A stretch of DNA of 64,000 nt from Crocinitomix algicola (GTDB lineage Bacteria; Bacteroidota; Bacteroidia; Flavobacteriales_D; Crocinitomicaceae): contig NZ_LYPF02000004.1 of assembly GCF_001661595.2 (NCBI RefSeq), positions 124,001-188,000 of the forward strand, read 5' to 3'. A program made the position numbers and the translations under genes. Below, one piece after another: positions 1 to 9,562 of the stretch. The notes beneath the pieces were generated by a model. It made no database searches, was not told the origin of the DNA, and worked only from the letters and a program-made list of their open reading frames with translations. Every line of letters begins with the position of its first letter. The stretch's first letter is position 1.

Positions 1-1
1 G

Positions 2-394
2 AAAGTGCATAACCTTCCGGATCATGTTTATTTTAATCACTCTCAGCATGTTGTTGCAGGTGGAATTGATTGTAAACAATGTCATGGTAACATGAAAAAA
101 CAGACAGTGGCAAAAGTGATGTCTACTGAAGACTTGAATAATGTTGGTGTGACAGATGAAGATTATGATGAAAACAAAATTAAATTCACTAAACCAACAC
201 TAACAATGGGATGGTGTATTGAGTGTCACCGAGAATCTACAGTTGATATTGCTGGGGCTCCGGAAGGAAGTTATTATAATGTAATTCACGAGCGTTTATT
301 ACTAGACAAACGTACGTATCAAGAATATTTAGAAGATGATGTTGTGACAGTTGGCGAGCTTGGTGGTTTAGAGTGTGCAAAATGTCATTACTAA
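2..394 (+). CDS. actA: Alternative complex III multiheme cytochrome subunit ActA, C-terminal part (5' truncated by window edge)
   Basis: This is the C-terminal 130 or so residues of a multiheme c-type cytochrome. The reading frame is open back to base 2, so the GTG at 5 is an internal valine codon and not a start. Three CxxCH heme-binding motifs are visible (CKQCH, CIECH and CAKCH, the last almost at the C-terminus). ActA is the periplasmic pentaheme subunit of alternative complex III, which oxidises menaquinol and passes electrons on towards the terminal oxidase. The identity rests on the heme motifs together with the complete actB-actF genes that follow on the same strand, 28 bases downstream. 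The rest of the gene, including the signal or anchor sequence and the other hemes, lies outside the window. Confidence 0.88.
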   Translation, partial: KVHNLPDHVYFNHSQHVVAGGIDCKQCHGNMKKQTVAKVMSTEDLNNVGVTDEDYDENKIKFTKPTLTMGWCIECHRESTVDIAGAPEGSYYNVIHERLLLDKRTYQEYLEDDVVTVGELGGLECAKCHY

Positions 395-422
395 TTAGGA
401 TTAAAGAGGCTTATATATAGAT

Positions 423-3400
423 ATGGGAACAAATAGAAAATACTGGAAAGGTCTTGACGAATTAAATGAAACGCCGGAGTTCGTAGCTTCGACGAAGAAT
501 GAATTTCCGCAAGAATTAAGTGTTGACCAATTTTTAGCAGAAGATAAACTAAAAGAATCGTCTACAGGAAGAAGAGATTTCTTAAAGTTTTTAGGGTTTA
601 GTGTAGCGGCAGCAACGTTAGCGGCTTGCGAAGCTCCTGTAATTAAAGCAGTTCCTTATGCTGTTAAACCAGAAGATGTAACACCTGGTGTTGCTAATTG
701 GTATGCGTCAACTTATTATGATGGTGAAGCGTATAGCAGTATTCTAGTAAAGACTCGGGAAGGTAGACCAATTCATATTAAAGGGAACAAAGATCATGGA
801 TTTACAAGAGGAGCAACAAATCCTAGGATAGTTGGCTCTGTTTTGTCTCTTTATGATAGTGAAAGATTACAAAATCCAAAGATTGACGGTGCGGATGCAG
901 GTTGGTCTAAGGCAGATAAAGAAATTATAAAAGGTCTTAAAAAGACAGTGAAAGCTGGAAAGAAAATAGTGCTTCTTTCTAATACAGTTATTAGTCCTTC
1001 TACATTATCAATTATTGAACAGTTTAAGGCTGAAGTTGGAGGAGTTAATCCTCAAGCAACTGCGGTAGAAGGTGAAGGTGGTGTGTTAAATGCAACACCT
1101 GCTAATACTAACATTGAACATGTGCAATATGATGCTGTTTCTTACAGTGGTATTAGAAAGGCGAATTTAGAGTCATTCGGGAAAGACATAATTCCTGATT
1201 ATGATTTCTCTAAAGCTAAAACAATTGTTAGTGTTGGTGCAGATTTCTTCAATTCATGGGTTATGCCAGTTCAATTCATGGCAGACTATTTATTGACTAG
1301 AAATCCGGATAATGACTGGATGTCAAGACATTTCCAGTTTGAGTCCAATATGTCAATGACCGGTTCAAATGCGGATGTCCGTTCAATGATAAAACCTTCT
1401 GAACAAGGTAAAGTTTTAGCATTATTGCATAAAAAAGTAACTGGTTCAGCTGTACCTGGAATTAAAACAGAAGGGTTGGCTGAAGAGGTAGTTAAAAATA
1501 TAGAACAAGCAGCGAAAGAACTAAAGGCTTCAAAAGGGGAGTCGATTGTAGTTGCAGGTTCTAATAGAAAATCAATTCAAGTAATTGTTAATTCGATAAA
1601 TAGTGCTTTAAAGAACTATGAAGGTACAATTAACTTGAATGCACCAATTAACTTGTTCAAGTCAGAGGATGATAAAATGGATCAACTTGTGAAAGACATG
1701 AACGCTGGAAAAGTTGGCGCTTTGATTTCATGGGATACTAATCCAATTTATACTTATGGTAATTCTGCAAGTTTTAAAGCTGGTTTAGCAAAAGTAGGTT
1801 TAACGGTGTCAATGTCTAAATATGCGGATGAAACAGCAAGTTTATTCACCTATAATTGCCCAGATAGTCACGCTTTAGAAACGTGGAACGATTTTAATCC
1901 TAAAGGAGGGCATTATGCAATAGCACAGCCAACAATTCGCCCATTACATAATACACGTCCTGCAGCTGAATCTTTATTGGTTTGGGCAGGAATGGCAGAG
2001 CATGCTGGAAAAGATAGTAAAACCTATTATGAATTCATTAGAGGTTTGTGGGATAAATGGGGATACCAAATGGACAATGAGGGACACGATTCATTCCATA
2101 CTTATTGGTCTGAAATGGTTCATAACAGTTGTACATCGGATAAACCAAAATCAGCATCTGCGATACCGTTCAATGGCGACTTGTCTAAAGCAGGTAAAGC
2201 TGAGAGTAAAATTAAAGGAGGTACTTGGGAGATTGCTTTCTATCAGAAGGCAGGAATCGGAACAGGTATTCATGCGAACAATCCTTGGTTGCAAGAATTA
2301 CCAGACCCTGTATCTAAAGTGACTTGGGATAATTATGTAACAATGGCTCCTTCCGATATGGATGCCGCTGGATACAGTAAAAAATTAGGACAAGAACAAG
2401 CACAGAATGTAGTTGCAGTCCAAGTAGGTGAAAATTCAATAGAATTGCCAGTGTATCCTCAACCGGGTCAAGCTCCAGGTACAATTGGAATAGCTTACGG
2501 TTACGGTCGTGGTGAAGGAGGTGAGGCAATTGGTAAATCTGCTTACCAGCAAGAAGGAATTTATGGTGAAGCTTCAAAAACAATGATTGGAGCAAGTGCT
2601 TATAAACTAATTTCGAATAACGAATCAGAAGCGTTTGAAGCTTCTATTGCAGATACAGGTAAGACTTATATATTAGCGTGTACTCAAACACATGCAACTG
2701 TGATGGCAAGAAATTCCATCATGAAAGAGACAACTTTCAATACATATAAGAACGCAGACCCATCTGCTTATAATCATAGACATACATTACACTCAGGTTG
2801 GAATCATGACGTTGAGCTGACTGAAGAGTTTGATTTATGGGATGAACATCCAGTTGAGCACGTAGGACATCGATGGGCAATGACAATCGACTTGAATTCT
2901 TGTGTGGGTTGTGGTTCATGTGTAATCGCATGTAGCTCTGAAAATAATGTGCCTGTTGTTGGTCGGGATGAAGTTCGAAGAGGTAGAGAGATGCATTGGT
3001 TACGTATCGATAGATATTATGCTTCTGATAGTGAAGCAACAGTGGGTACTCGTAATCCAGACGATTTTAATGAAGGTGGTTTTGGTGCGTTAAAAAAGCC
3101 AGCTGAAAATCCTAAAGTGGCGTTTATGCCAATGATGTGTCAGCAGTGTAATCACGCTCCTTGTGAAACGGTTTGTCCAGTTGCTGCTACAACGCATTCC
3201 AATGAAGGTTTAAACCAAATGGCGTATAACAGATGTATCGGTACAAGATATTGTGCGAACAACTGCCCATATAAAGTGCGTCGTTTCAATTGGTTTAATT
3301 ACCCTTCTTACCGCAAATTTACAGAAGTTAACCCTGCACAAGACGATTTAGGTCGTATGGTATTGAATCCAGACGTTGTTGTAAGAACGCGTGGTGTAAT

Positions 3401-3785
3401 GGAGAAATGTTCATTCTGTGTTCAGAAAATACAGTCAGGAAAGTTAGTTGCTAAGAAAGAGAACCGTCCGGTTAAAGATGGTGATGCAATGACGGCGTGC
3501 GCCGATGCTTGTCCAGCTGATGCGATTACTTTCGGAGATTGGAATGATACGAACTCAGCGGTAAGAAAATCATCGGAAGAGAAGAGATCATACCAAGCAC
3601 TTGAAGAAATAGGTGTAAAACCAAATATTTGGTACAAGGTTAAAGTTAGAAATGAAATTAATGCGGAGTTAGATGAAATTCAAACAGCGCATGGACATGG
3701 TGGTCATGATGATCATGGTGACGCTCATGGAGACGATCACGGCCATGGACATGAAGAGACGCATGAAACAACTAACCACCATTAA
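423..3785 (+). CDS. actB: Alternative complex III iron-sulfur subunit ActB (molybdopterin-like plus ferredoxin domains)
   Basis: A 1120-aa protein in the fused form usual for Bacteroidota. It has a large N-terminal region related to molybdopterin oxidoreductases and a C-terminal region with cysteine clusters for Fe-S centres: CVGCGSCVIAC near residue 827, CQQCNHAPCETVCP near 907, CIGTRYCANNCP near 938, and CSFC (about 996) with CADACP (about 1026). A twin-arginine-like signal (RRDFLKF, Arg50-Arg51) is followed by a hydrophobic run and a lipobox-like Cys69, so Tat export and possible lipid anchoring are expected. In the known complex this subunit sits on the periplasmic face between ActA/ActE and the quinol-oxidising membrane subunits. 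The last 30 residues or so are extremely rich in His, Asp and Gly, an unusual tail that could bind metal. It belongs to the act-cox operon, with actC 38 bases downstream. Confidence 0.95.
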   Translation: MGTNRKYWKGLDELNETPEFVASTKNEFPQELSVDQFLAEDKLKESSTGRRDFLKFLGFSVAAATLAACEAPVIKAVPYAVKPEDVTPGVANWYASTYYDGEAYSSILVKTREGRPIHIKGNKDHGFTRGATNPRIVGSVLSLYDSERLQNPKIDGADAGWSKADKEIIKGLKKTVKAGKKIVLLSNTVISPSTLSIIEQFKAEVGGVNPQATAVEGEGGVLNATPANTNIEHVQYDAVSYSGIRKANLESFGKDIIPDYDFSKAKTIVSVGADFFNSWVMPVQFMADYLLTRNPDNDWMSRHFQFESNMSMTGSNADVRSMIKPSEQGKVLALLHKKVTGSAVPGIKTEGLAEEVVKNIEQAAKELKASKGESIVVAGSNRKSIQVIVNSINSALKNYEGTINLNAPINLFKSEDDKMDQLVKDMNAGKVGALISWDTNPIYTYGNSASFKAGLAKVGLTVSMSKYADETASLFTYNCPDSHALETWNDFNPKGGHYAIAQPTIRPLHNTRPAAESLLVWAGMAEHAGKDSKTYYEFIRGLWDKWGYQMDNEGHDSFHTYWSEMVHNSCTSDKPKSASAIPFNGDLSKAGKAESKIKGGTWEIAFYQKAGIGTGIHANNPWLQELPDPVSKVTWDNYVTMAPSDMDAAGYSKKLGQEQAQNVVAVQVGENSIELPVYPQPGQAPGTIGIAYGYGRGEGGEAIGKSAYQQEGIYGEASKTMIGASAYKLISNNESEAFEASIADTGKTYILACTQTHATVMARNSIMKETTFNTYKNADPSAYNHRHTLHSGWNHDVELTEEFDLWDEHPVEHVGHRWAMTIDLNSCVGCGSCVIACSSENNVPVVGRDEVRRGREMHWLRIDRYYASDSEATVGTRNPDDFNEGGFGALKKPAENPKVAFMPMMCQQCNHAPCETVCPVAATTHSNEGLNQMAYNRCIGTRYCANNCPYKVRRFNWFNYPSYRKFTEVNPAQDDLGRMVLNPDVVVRTRGVMEKCSFCVQKIQSGKLVAKKENRPVKDGDAMTACADACPADAITFGDWNDTNSAVRKSSEEKRSYQALEEIGVKPNIWYKVKVRNEINAELDEIQTAHGHGGHDDHGDAHGDDHGHGHEETHETTNHH

Positions 3786-3823
3786 TAGAATTAATATTTT
3801 TAGATAATACTAAAACGAAGCGA

Positions 3824-5533
3824 ATGCACAAGGAATCTGCAATTAGAGAACCGTTAATTTTAGGTCACAAAACGTATCATGACATTACAGAAGACGTTTG
3901 TAGATCTATTGAAGGTAAAGCTCCAAAAGCTTGGTATATCTTATTTGGTATTGCACTTTTATTAGGGCTTTACGGAGTAGGATGTATTTTGTACTTGCTA
4001 GGAACAGGTATCGGTACTTGGGGATTAAACAAGACTGTTCAATGGGCCTGGGATATTACTAACTTCGTTTGGTGGGTTGGTATCGGTCACGCAGGAACGT
4101 TAATTTCTGCAGTACTTTTACTATTCCGTCAAAAATGGAGAATGGCAATTAACCGTGCTGCTGAGGCAATGACAATATTTGCAGTATTCATGGCAGGTTT
4201 ATTCCCTTTAATTCACATGGGACGTCTTTGGGTAGGATACTGGGTAATGCCTATCCCTAACCAGTTCGGTTCTCTATGGGTTAACTTTAACTCGCCGTTA
4301 CTTTGGGATGTATTTGCGATTTCAACTTATTTATCTGTAGGATTTGTATTCTGGTACATCGGTTTATTACCTGATTTTGCAACAATCCGTGATAGAGCTA
4401 AAAACCCTGTATCTAAAAAGATGTATTCAATTTTATCTTTTGGATGGTCAGGTAGAGCAAAACACTGGAATCGTTTTGAGATTGTTTCACTAGTTTTAGC
4501 AGGTTTAGCAACTCCTTTGGTATTCTCTGTTCACTCTATCGTATCTTTTGACTTCGCAACGTCTGTAATTCCGGGATGGCATACTACTATTTTCCCACCT
4601 TATTTCGTGGCAGGAGCGGTATTCTCAGGATTCGCAATGGTACAGACGATAATGTTAATTGTAAGAAAGGGACTGCGACTAGAAGCATATCTCCACACAA
4701 AACATATTGAATACATGAACATCGTTATTATGGTAACTGGTTCAATTGTAGGTGTTGCTTACTTAACAGAGCTATTTATATCTTGGTATTCAGGTGTTGA
4801 GTATGAATCGTATGCATTTATTAATAGAGCAACTGGTGAATACTGGTGGGCGTATGCATCTATGATGACTTGTAACGTAATTTCTCCTCAGTTAATGTGG
4901 TTTAAAAAATTAAGAACGAGTCTGTTGTTTACATTCTTTATTTCTATTGTTGTGAACATTGGTATGTGGTTTGAACGTTTTGTAATTATCGTGACTTCAC
5001 TGCACGAAGACTTCTTACCTTCTTCTTGGAGTATGTTCCACCCAACTTGGACGGATATAGGAATATTCGTTGGTACAATCGGATTATTTTTTGTTTTCTA
5101 CCTAGCTTTTGCACGTTACTTCCCGGTTCTACCAATTGCTGAGTTAAAAACAATATTGAAATCATCTGGTGAATCGTACAAAAACGGAAGTGCGCCGGTA
5201 AGAACAAGTCCATCTCCCTCTAAACCGAAAGTGATTGAAGAGTCAGTTGAAGTAGAAGAGGTTTCGAATGAAGAAAAAACAAATAGAATTTCTTCATTGA
5301 TTGAGAAAATCGGTGCAGGTTCTGAAGAGAATAAAGATGACTTAAAACTGATTAGTGGTGTGGGGCCAAAATTGGAAGAGACACTTAATGAAATTGGAAT
5401 CTATTCATTCGAACAAGTTAGTAAAATGACAAAAAATGAATACGATTTATTAGATTCTATTACAGGATCGTTCCCAGGAAGAGCAGAACGTGATAACTGG
5501 GCTGAACAAGCTAAAAACTTAATGAATAAATAA
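3824..5533 (+). CDS. actC: Alternative complex III integral membrane subunit ActC (NrfD family) with an extra C-terminal HhH-like domain
   Basis: A 569-aa polytopic membrane protein of the NrfD/PsrC family, one of the two quinol-binding membrane subunits of alternative complex III. The first 440 residues or so hold about ten hydrophobic segments with conserved His, Trp and Arg residues. The family core ends there. What follows is a hydrophilic Pro/Ser/Glu-rich linker (about 440-503) and then a compact module at 504-569 containing DDLKLISGVGPKLEETLNE, which resembles the helix-hairpin-helix-like domain seen at the end of some NuoE and Bacteroidota L21 proteins. That added module is odd on a respiratory subunit. 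The gene lies between actB and actD (7 bases) with no room for a separate promoter. Confidence 0.94.
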   Translation: MHKESAIREPLILGHKTYHDITEDVCRSIEGKAPKAWYILFGIALLLGLYGVGCILYLLGTGIGTWGLNKTVQWAWDITNFVWWVGIGHAGTLISAVLLLFRQKWRMAINRAAEAMTIFAVFMAGLFPLIHMGRLWVGYWVMPIPNQFGSLWVNFNSPLLWDVFAISTYLSVGFVFWYIGLLPDFATIRDRAKNPVSKKMYSILSFGWSGRAKHWNRFEIVSLVLAGLATPLVFSVHSIVSFDFATSVIPGWHTTIFPPYFVAGAVFSGFAMVQTIMLIVRKGLRLEAYLHTKHIEYMNIVIMVTGSIVGVAYLTELFISWYSGVEYESYAFINRATGEYWWAYASMMTCNVISPQLMWFKKLRTSLLFTFFISIVVNIGMWFERFVIIVTSLHEDFLPSSWSMFHPTWTDIGIFVGTIGLFFVFYLAFARYFPVLPIAELKTILKSSGESYKNGSAPVRTSPSPSKPKVIEESVEVEEVSNEEKTNRISSLIEKIGAGSEENKDDLKLISGVGPKLEETLNEIGIYSFEQVSKMTKNEYDLLDSITGSFPGRAERDNWAEQAKNLMNK

Positions 5534-5540
5534 GAATCGC

Positions 5541-6086
5541 ATGGCTGATAGAGTAATATATGCAATGTACGACGATGATGATGTGCTCATGGATGGTGCT
5601 AAGAAATTAGTGGCAGAAGGAGTTCATATTACAGATGTTTTTTCACCATTCCCAATTCACGGAATTGATCCGGTAATTGGTGTTAAACACACACGTCTTG
5701 GGATCGTTTCTTTTATGTTCGGTCTCTTAGGTATGACCCTTGCTGTGGTTGGGTTCAAGTATTTCATGATTGATAATTGGCCAATGAATATTGGAGGTAA
5801 GCCGAACTTTAGTTTATTGGAAAACTTTCCTTCTTTCGTTCCAATTACATTTGAGTTTACCGTTTTATTCGCTGCACATGGTATGGCTATTACATACTTA
5901 TTAAGAAATAAAACTTTGCCAGGTATGCCTGCAGATAATCCTTATCCAAGAACAACTGATGACAGGTTTGTTATGGAAATTAGATTGTCTGAAAATGGTA
6001 ATTTCTCCGCAAGTGAATTGCACGCAAAAATTAAAGAAACAGATATAATCGAAATTGAGGAAAAAGATTACGTAGTTGTAAAGTAA
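5541..6086 (+). CDS. actD: Alternative complex III subunit ActD (DUF3341)
   Basis: A 181-aa protein matching the DUF3341/ActD family. It has a short soluble N-terminal region beginning MADRVIYAMYDDDD, two hydrophobic segments (about 53-75 and 101-122), and a soluble C-terminal part. ActD is a small two-helix membrane subunit of alternative complex III with a structural rather than redox role. I see no heme or Fe-S motif, as expected. It starts 7 bases after actC, so the two are very probably translationally linked. actE follows after 68 bases. Confidence 0.92.
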   Translation: MADRVIYAMYDDDDVLMDGAKKLVAEGVHITDVFSPFPIHGIDPVIGVKHTRLGIVSFMFGLLGMTLAVVGFKYFMIDNWPMNIGGKPNFSLLENFPSFVPITFEFTVLFAAHGMAITYLLRNKTLPGMPADNPYPRTTDDRFVMEIRLSENGNFSASELHAKIKETDIIEIEEKDYVVVK

Positions 6087-6154
6087 GCTCAATTAAAGAT
6101 TTTAAGATAAGAATTTGTAAGGAACTTTTCCTTGGACACAGAAAGAGATAAACA

Positions 6155-6907
6155 ATGAAACTGAAAGCTTTTAAAATACTAACAGTAACAGCATTCATCG
6201 CGACCGGAACCTTGGTTTCTTGTGTTGCTGATAGCAATGCTCCGGGATTGGAGTATATGCCGGACATGTATCGTTCGCCTGCTGTTGAAGCATATGTCGA
6301 TTATGGTGAGGTTGAAGGGAGATACGATTCGGCTGCTCATAATTTAGTAGCGAATAAATTCTCATATCTTCCACCGGTAGGAACAGTGCCATACGCTGAA
6401 GGTGATAATTATATAGCACCTTATAATCATGGAGGACCAATAGGTGTCGATAAATCTCATGGATTATTTGAAGTAAAGCAAGATTCTTTAGGATTAGAAA
6501 ATTCAAAAGCGGATATAAATCCAATTGCATATACTGACGAAGTAGCAAAAGAAGGTAAAGTTTTATATGAGCGTTTTTGTATTCACTGTCATGGTGAAAA
6601 AGGTGATGGCGCAGGTTCAGTAATCGAAAATTCTAACGGGAAATTTCCAAGACCAGGTGCTTATAAAAAAGAAATGACTGCTGGTGAGATGTACTATATT
6701 ATTACATATGGTAGAAATGCTATGGGCTCTCATGCTTCTCAAGTGAATCCGGTTGAACGATGGAAAATCGTTCATTATATAGAGAAACTTGCAGGGAAAG
6801 ATAAAAAAGTTACGGAAGAGAATACTGTGGCTGAATCTATAGTTGATTCAGTAATGGTAGAAGAGGTAGAAGCTATGGTTGATACATTGACCAATACAGC
6901 GCATTAA
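6155..6907 (+). CDS. actE: Alternative complex III monoheme cytochrome c lipoprotein ActE
   Basis: A 250-aa exported lipoprotein. The signal peptide ends at a lipobox with Cys23 (TLVSC). The body contains a single class I cytochrome c fold with the heme site CIHCH at residues 142-146, and a candidate axial Met in the NAMGSHASQV stretch about 45 residues later. ActE is the monoheme subunit that, with ActA, passes electrons from the Fe-S chain to the oxidase. The tail after about residue 215 is acidic and of low complexity. No heme c motif exists on the downstream coxB product, so ActE or ActA is the likely direct electron donor to CuA. That last point is inference. Confidence 0.94.
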   Translation: MKLKAFKILTVTAFIATGTLVSCVADSNAPGLEYMPDMYRSPAVEAYVDYGEVEGRYDSAAHNLVANKFSYLPPVGTVPYAEGDNYIAPYNHGGPIGVDKSHGLFEVKQDSLGLENSKADINPIAYTDEVAKEGKVLYERFCIHCHGEKGDGAGSVIENSNGKFPRPGAYKKEMTAGEMYYIITYGRNAMGSHASQVNPVERWKIVHYIEKLAGKDKKVTEENTVAESIVDSVMVEEVEAMVDTLTNTAH

Positions 6908-6941
6908 AAGAAATATAAATATTAATTAGAAAACGAGGTAC

Positions 6942-8168
6942 ATGGAATTTCAAATTTCAGCTAAAGCTAAAAAAACCATTTTCGGTGTAATTGGTGTCGG
7001 TTTGTTGGCATTTATAATCGGAATTGTTCAAAATATCGGTTCTGAGCAATTCGCAACACGATTGATGTCAAATTTATTAATTGATGGATTTTTCTTCTTT
7101 GCAATTGCGTTGGGTGCTTTATTTTTCCTAGCGTTGCAATATGCGACAGAGACTGGTTGGTCTGTGGCAATTAAACGAGTTGTGGAAGGCGTTGCTTCAT
7201 ACGTACTCGTAGGTATGGTAGTACTATTAGTAGTGTTCGGTATTTTAACTGTTACGGATGGAGGATTTTTTGGAGCTCTTACAAATCATGGTCATCATAC
7301 AGGTCATATCTACCAATGGATGGATAGTGAGATCGTTGATCATGACCCTTTAATTCAAGGAAAAGCTCCTTTTTTAACAAAATGGATGTTTTGGGTATTA
7401 ACGATTTTGTACATGTCAGTGTATTATCTCTTTTACAAAGGATTTAGAAAAAGAAGTTTACAGGAAGATTTAGAGGGGGGTACAAAAATTCACTTTAAGA
7501 ACTTTGCTAAAGGAGCGTTATTTTTAGTATTGTTTGGATATTTTAGTTCAACTTCAACTTGGCACTGGTTAATGTCGATTGATGCGCACTGGTTCTCAAC
7601 ATTATACGGATGGTATATTTTTGGAGGTATGTGGTGTACTGCGATGACAACTATTATGCTTTTAGTACTTTATTTAAAAAAGCTAGGTCACTTAGAACAG
7701 GTAAACGGAAGTCACATTCACGATATCGGGAAATGGATTTTTGCTACTAGCTTCTTATGGTCTTATTTGTTCTTCTCTCAGTTCATGTTATACTGGTACG
7801 CAAATATTCCGGAAGAAGCCATCTATTTTGTTTTTAGAATTGAGCACTATCCAGTTATTTATTGGGGAATGTTCTTAATCAATTTCATCATACCGATGCT
7901 GGTATTAATGTCTGCAGATGCAAAAAGAAATTCAGGTATTCTAATGTTTGTTTGTATTGCAATTATTATTGGACACTGGGGTGATGTCTACATGTTGGTT
8001 ACACCGGGTACAATGCAAGAACATGGAACAATTGGGTTTATGGAGATTGGTCTATTCTTAGCTTTTGCAGGAGTTTTCACATTCTTCGTTCTAAATACAT
8101 TAACAAAGGCTCCGTTAATGCCAAAGAATCACCCGTATTTGGATGAAAGTAAACACCATCATATTTAA
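6942..8168 (+). CDS. actF: Alternative complex III membrane subunit ActF
   Basis: A 408-aa polytopic protein matching ActF, the second large integral membrane subunit of alternative complex III and distantly related to ActC/NrfD. About ten hydrophobic stretches are visible, with conserved polar and aromatic residues such as STSTWHWLMSIDAHWFST (near residue 205) that are typical of the family. The start ATG at 6942 follows a purine-rich AAAACGAGG. The C-terminus ends in a His run (KHHHI), echoing the His-rich ends of other proteins in this operon. coxB begins 27 bases downstream. Confidence 0.93.
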   Translation: MEFQISAKAKKTIFGVIGVGLLAFIIGIVQNIGSEQFATRLMSNLLIDGFFFFAIALGALFFLALQYATETGWSVAIKRVVEGVASYVLVGMVVLLVVFGILTVTDGGFFGALTNHGHHTGHIYQWMDSEIVDHDPLIQGKAPFLTKWMFWVLTILYMSVYYLFYKGFRKRSLQEDLEGGTKIHFKNFAKGALFLVLFGYFSSTSTWHWLMSIDAHWFSTLYGWYIFGGMWCTAMTTIMLLVLYLKKLGHLEQVNGSHIHDIGKWIFATSFLWSYLFFSQFMLYWYANIPEEAIYFVFRIEHYPVIYWGMFLINFIIPMLVLMSADAKRNSGILMFVCIAIIIGHWGDVYMLVTPGTMQEHGTIGFMEIGLFLAFAGVFTFFVLNTLTKAPLMPKNHPYLDESKHHHI

Positions 8169-8195
8169 TAGTAGCAAGATTAAAAGAAGTTAGAA

Positions 8196-9515
8196 ATGGG
8201 AATGAAATTTGTTGTCTTAGTCGTAATCGTATTAGCTGTAATAGCTGTAGCTCAGATAATGCGTGTATATGAACTTTCTTCTAAGCTTAGAGGAAAGCGT
8301 GAAGAAGAGTTGAGTCTCAAAACGAATAATATCAATGCCTCTTTAATGTTGGTGTTCTTGTTAATATTTTTTGGGTCTTTCTTTTATATGTTGTTTGCCT
8401 ACGGTCGAGGTATGTTACCGAACGCGGCATCTGAAATAGGTCAGGATATTGACTGGTTGTATAATGTGAACTGGGTAATTGTTATCTTCGTGTTCTTATC
8501 TACAAACACGTTACTTTTTGTGTTTTCATGGAAATATGCGTATGATCCTAACAGAAGAGCGCACTGGTTTCCACATGATAACCGTCTAGAGATGATTTGG
8601 ACAATTATTCCAGCAGGTGCCTTAGCAGTAATTATCATTTTAGGTTTGATGACTTGGAACGAAATTACAGGTGAACCATCTGATGATGCTCAAATTGTGG
8701 AGATTTATGCAAAACAATTTGATTGGACTGCACGTTATTCTGGTGATGATAACAAATTGGGTTATTCTGACTATAAACTATTAGGTACTTTTGAAGATAG
8801 CGAGTCTGGAAAATCGTATTCTAACGCGCTTGGTGTTGTTTCGCACAATAGTATCAACTGGAGAGTGAAAGGGATCAACAATGAGATAGCAGAGCTTAAG
8901 GAAACAATAGAAAAAGAAGCAAATAATGAATTGGCTTTTTCTGAAGCACGAGTGAACCAAATGATTACTAAGGTTGAAAAATTGGAGCGAATTCGTGAGC
9001 GGGTACTTGACATGGTTGGTATGTATGATGATTCTGTTGTTAAATTTGCTGATGATGATTACATGGCAACGGAGTTATTCTTGGTAAAAGATCAAGAATA
9101 TTACTTTGTTTTACGTTCGCAAGATGTTCTACACTCAGCTTATTTCCCTCATTTTAGAGCTCAGATGAACTGTGTACCAGGTCAAAGAACAACTCTTCGT
9201 GTTAAGCCTATCTACACAACTCAAGAAATGCGTGAGATTACTGGAAACCCTGATTTCAATTATATTTTAATGTGTAATAAAATTTGTGGTGTATCTCACT
9301 CCAATATGAAGATGGCGGTGACCGTGGGAACTCAAGAAGAATTTGATGAATGGAGATACACAGATGGTATTACTTCAATGGCATTGCCTGATACCATTTC
9401 TGCGCCATCAAATTTGAACATGGAGCGAATGAAAATGCCAGAGGCAGCGCATCATGGTGACCATGGTGATGACCACCATTCTGATGATCATGGTCATGAA
9501 AACGGAGGTCATTAA
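8196..9515 (+). CDS. coxB: Cytochrome c oxidase subunit II with intact CuA site and a coiled-coil insertion
   Basis: A 439-aa subunit II of a heme-copper oxidase. The CuA ligands are all present in the order His313 (LHSAYFPH), Cys360, Cys364, His368 and Met371 (CNKICGVSHSNM). There is no CxxCH, so this is an aa3-type and not a caa3-type subunit. Hydrophobic segments lie near 4-22, 47-68, 92-112 and 134-153, more than the canonical two. Residues of about 195-290 form an insertion in the cupredoxin domain, and 228-275 reads as a coiled coil with heptad-like Leu/Ile/Val. The C-terminal 25 residues are His/Asp/Gly-rich. It lies directly between actF and coxA. The family usually runs 300-400 aa, and the insertion explains the extra length. 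Confidence 0.95.
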   Translation: MGMKFVVLVVIVLAVIAVAQIMRVYELSSKLRGKREEELSLKTNNINASLMLVFLLIFFGSFFYMLFAYGRGMLPNAASEIGQDIDWLYNVNWVIVIFVFLSTNTLLFVFSWKYAYDPNRRAHWFPHDNRLEMIWTIIPAGALAVIIILGLMTWNEITGEPSDDAQIVEIYAKQFDWTARYSGDDNKLGYSDYKLLGTFEDSESGKSYSNALGVVSHNSINWRVKGINNEIAELKETIEKEANNELAFSEARVNQMITKVEKLERIRERVLDMVGMYDDSVVKFADDDYMATELFLVKDQEYYFVLRSQDVLHSAYFPHFRAQMNCVPGQRTTLRVKPIYTTQEMREITGNPDFNYILMCNKICGVSHSNMKMAVTVGTQEEFDEWRYTDGITSMALPDTISAPSNLNMERMKMPEAAHHGDHGDDHHSDDHGHENGGH

Positions 9516-9562
9516 TAGATTTAATAATAGCTTAGTAAAAAAATTATATAATAGATTAAATT

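Noticed and set aside
2002-2595. Open frames on both strands inside actB (106 and 93 codons)
   Set aside because: They lie wholly within a long, clearly coding gene, have no recognisable motif and show compositional traits of frame shadows.
3690-3780. Tandem-like DNA repeat of CATGGTGATGATCA units in the actB 3' end (also the coxB 3' end)
   Set aside because: This is explained by codons for a His/Asp/Gly-rich tail. There is no independent repeat element.
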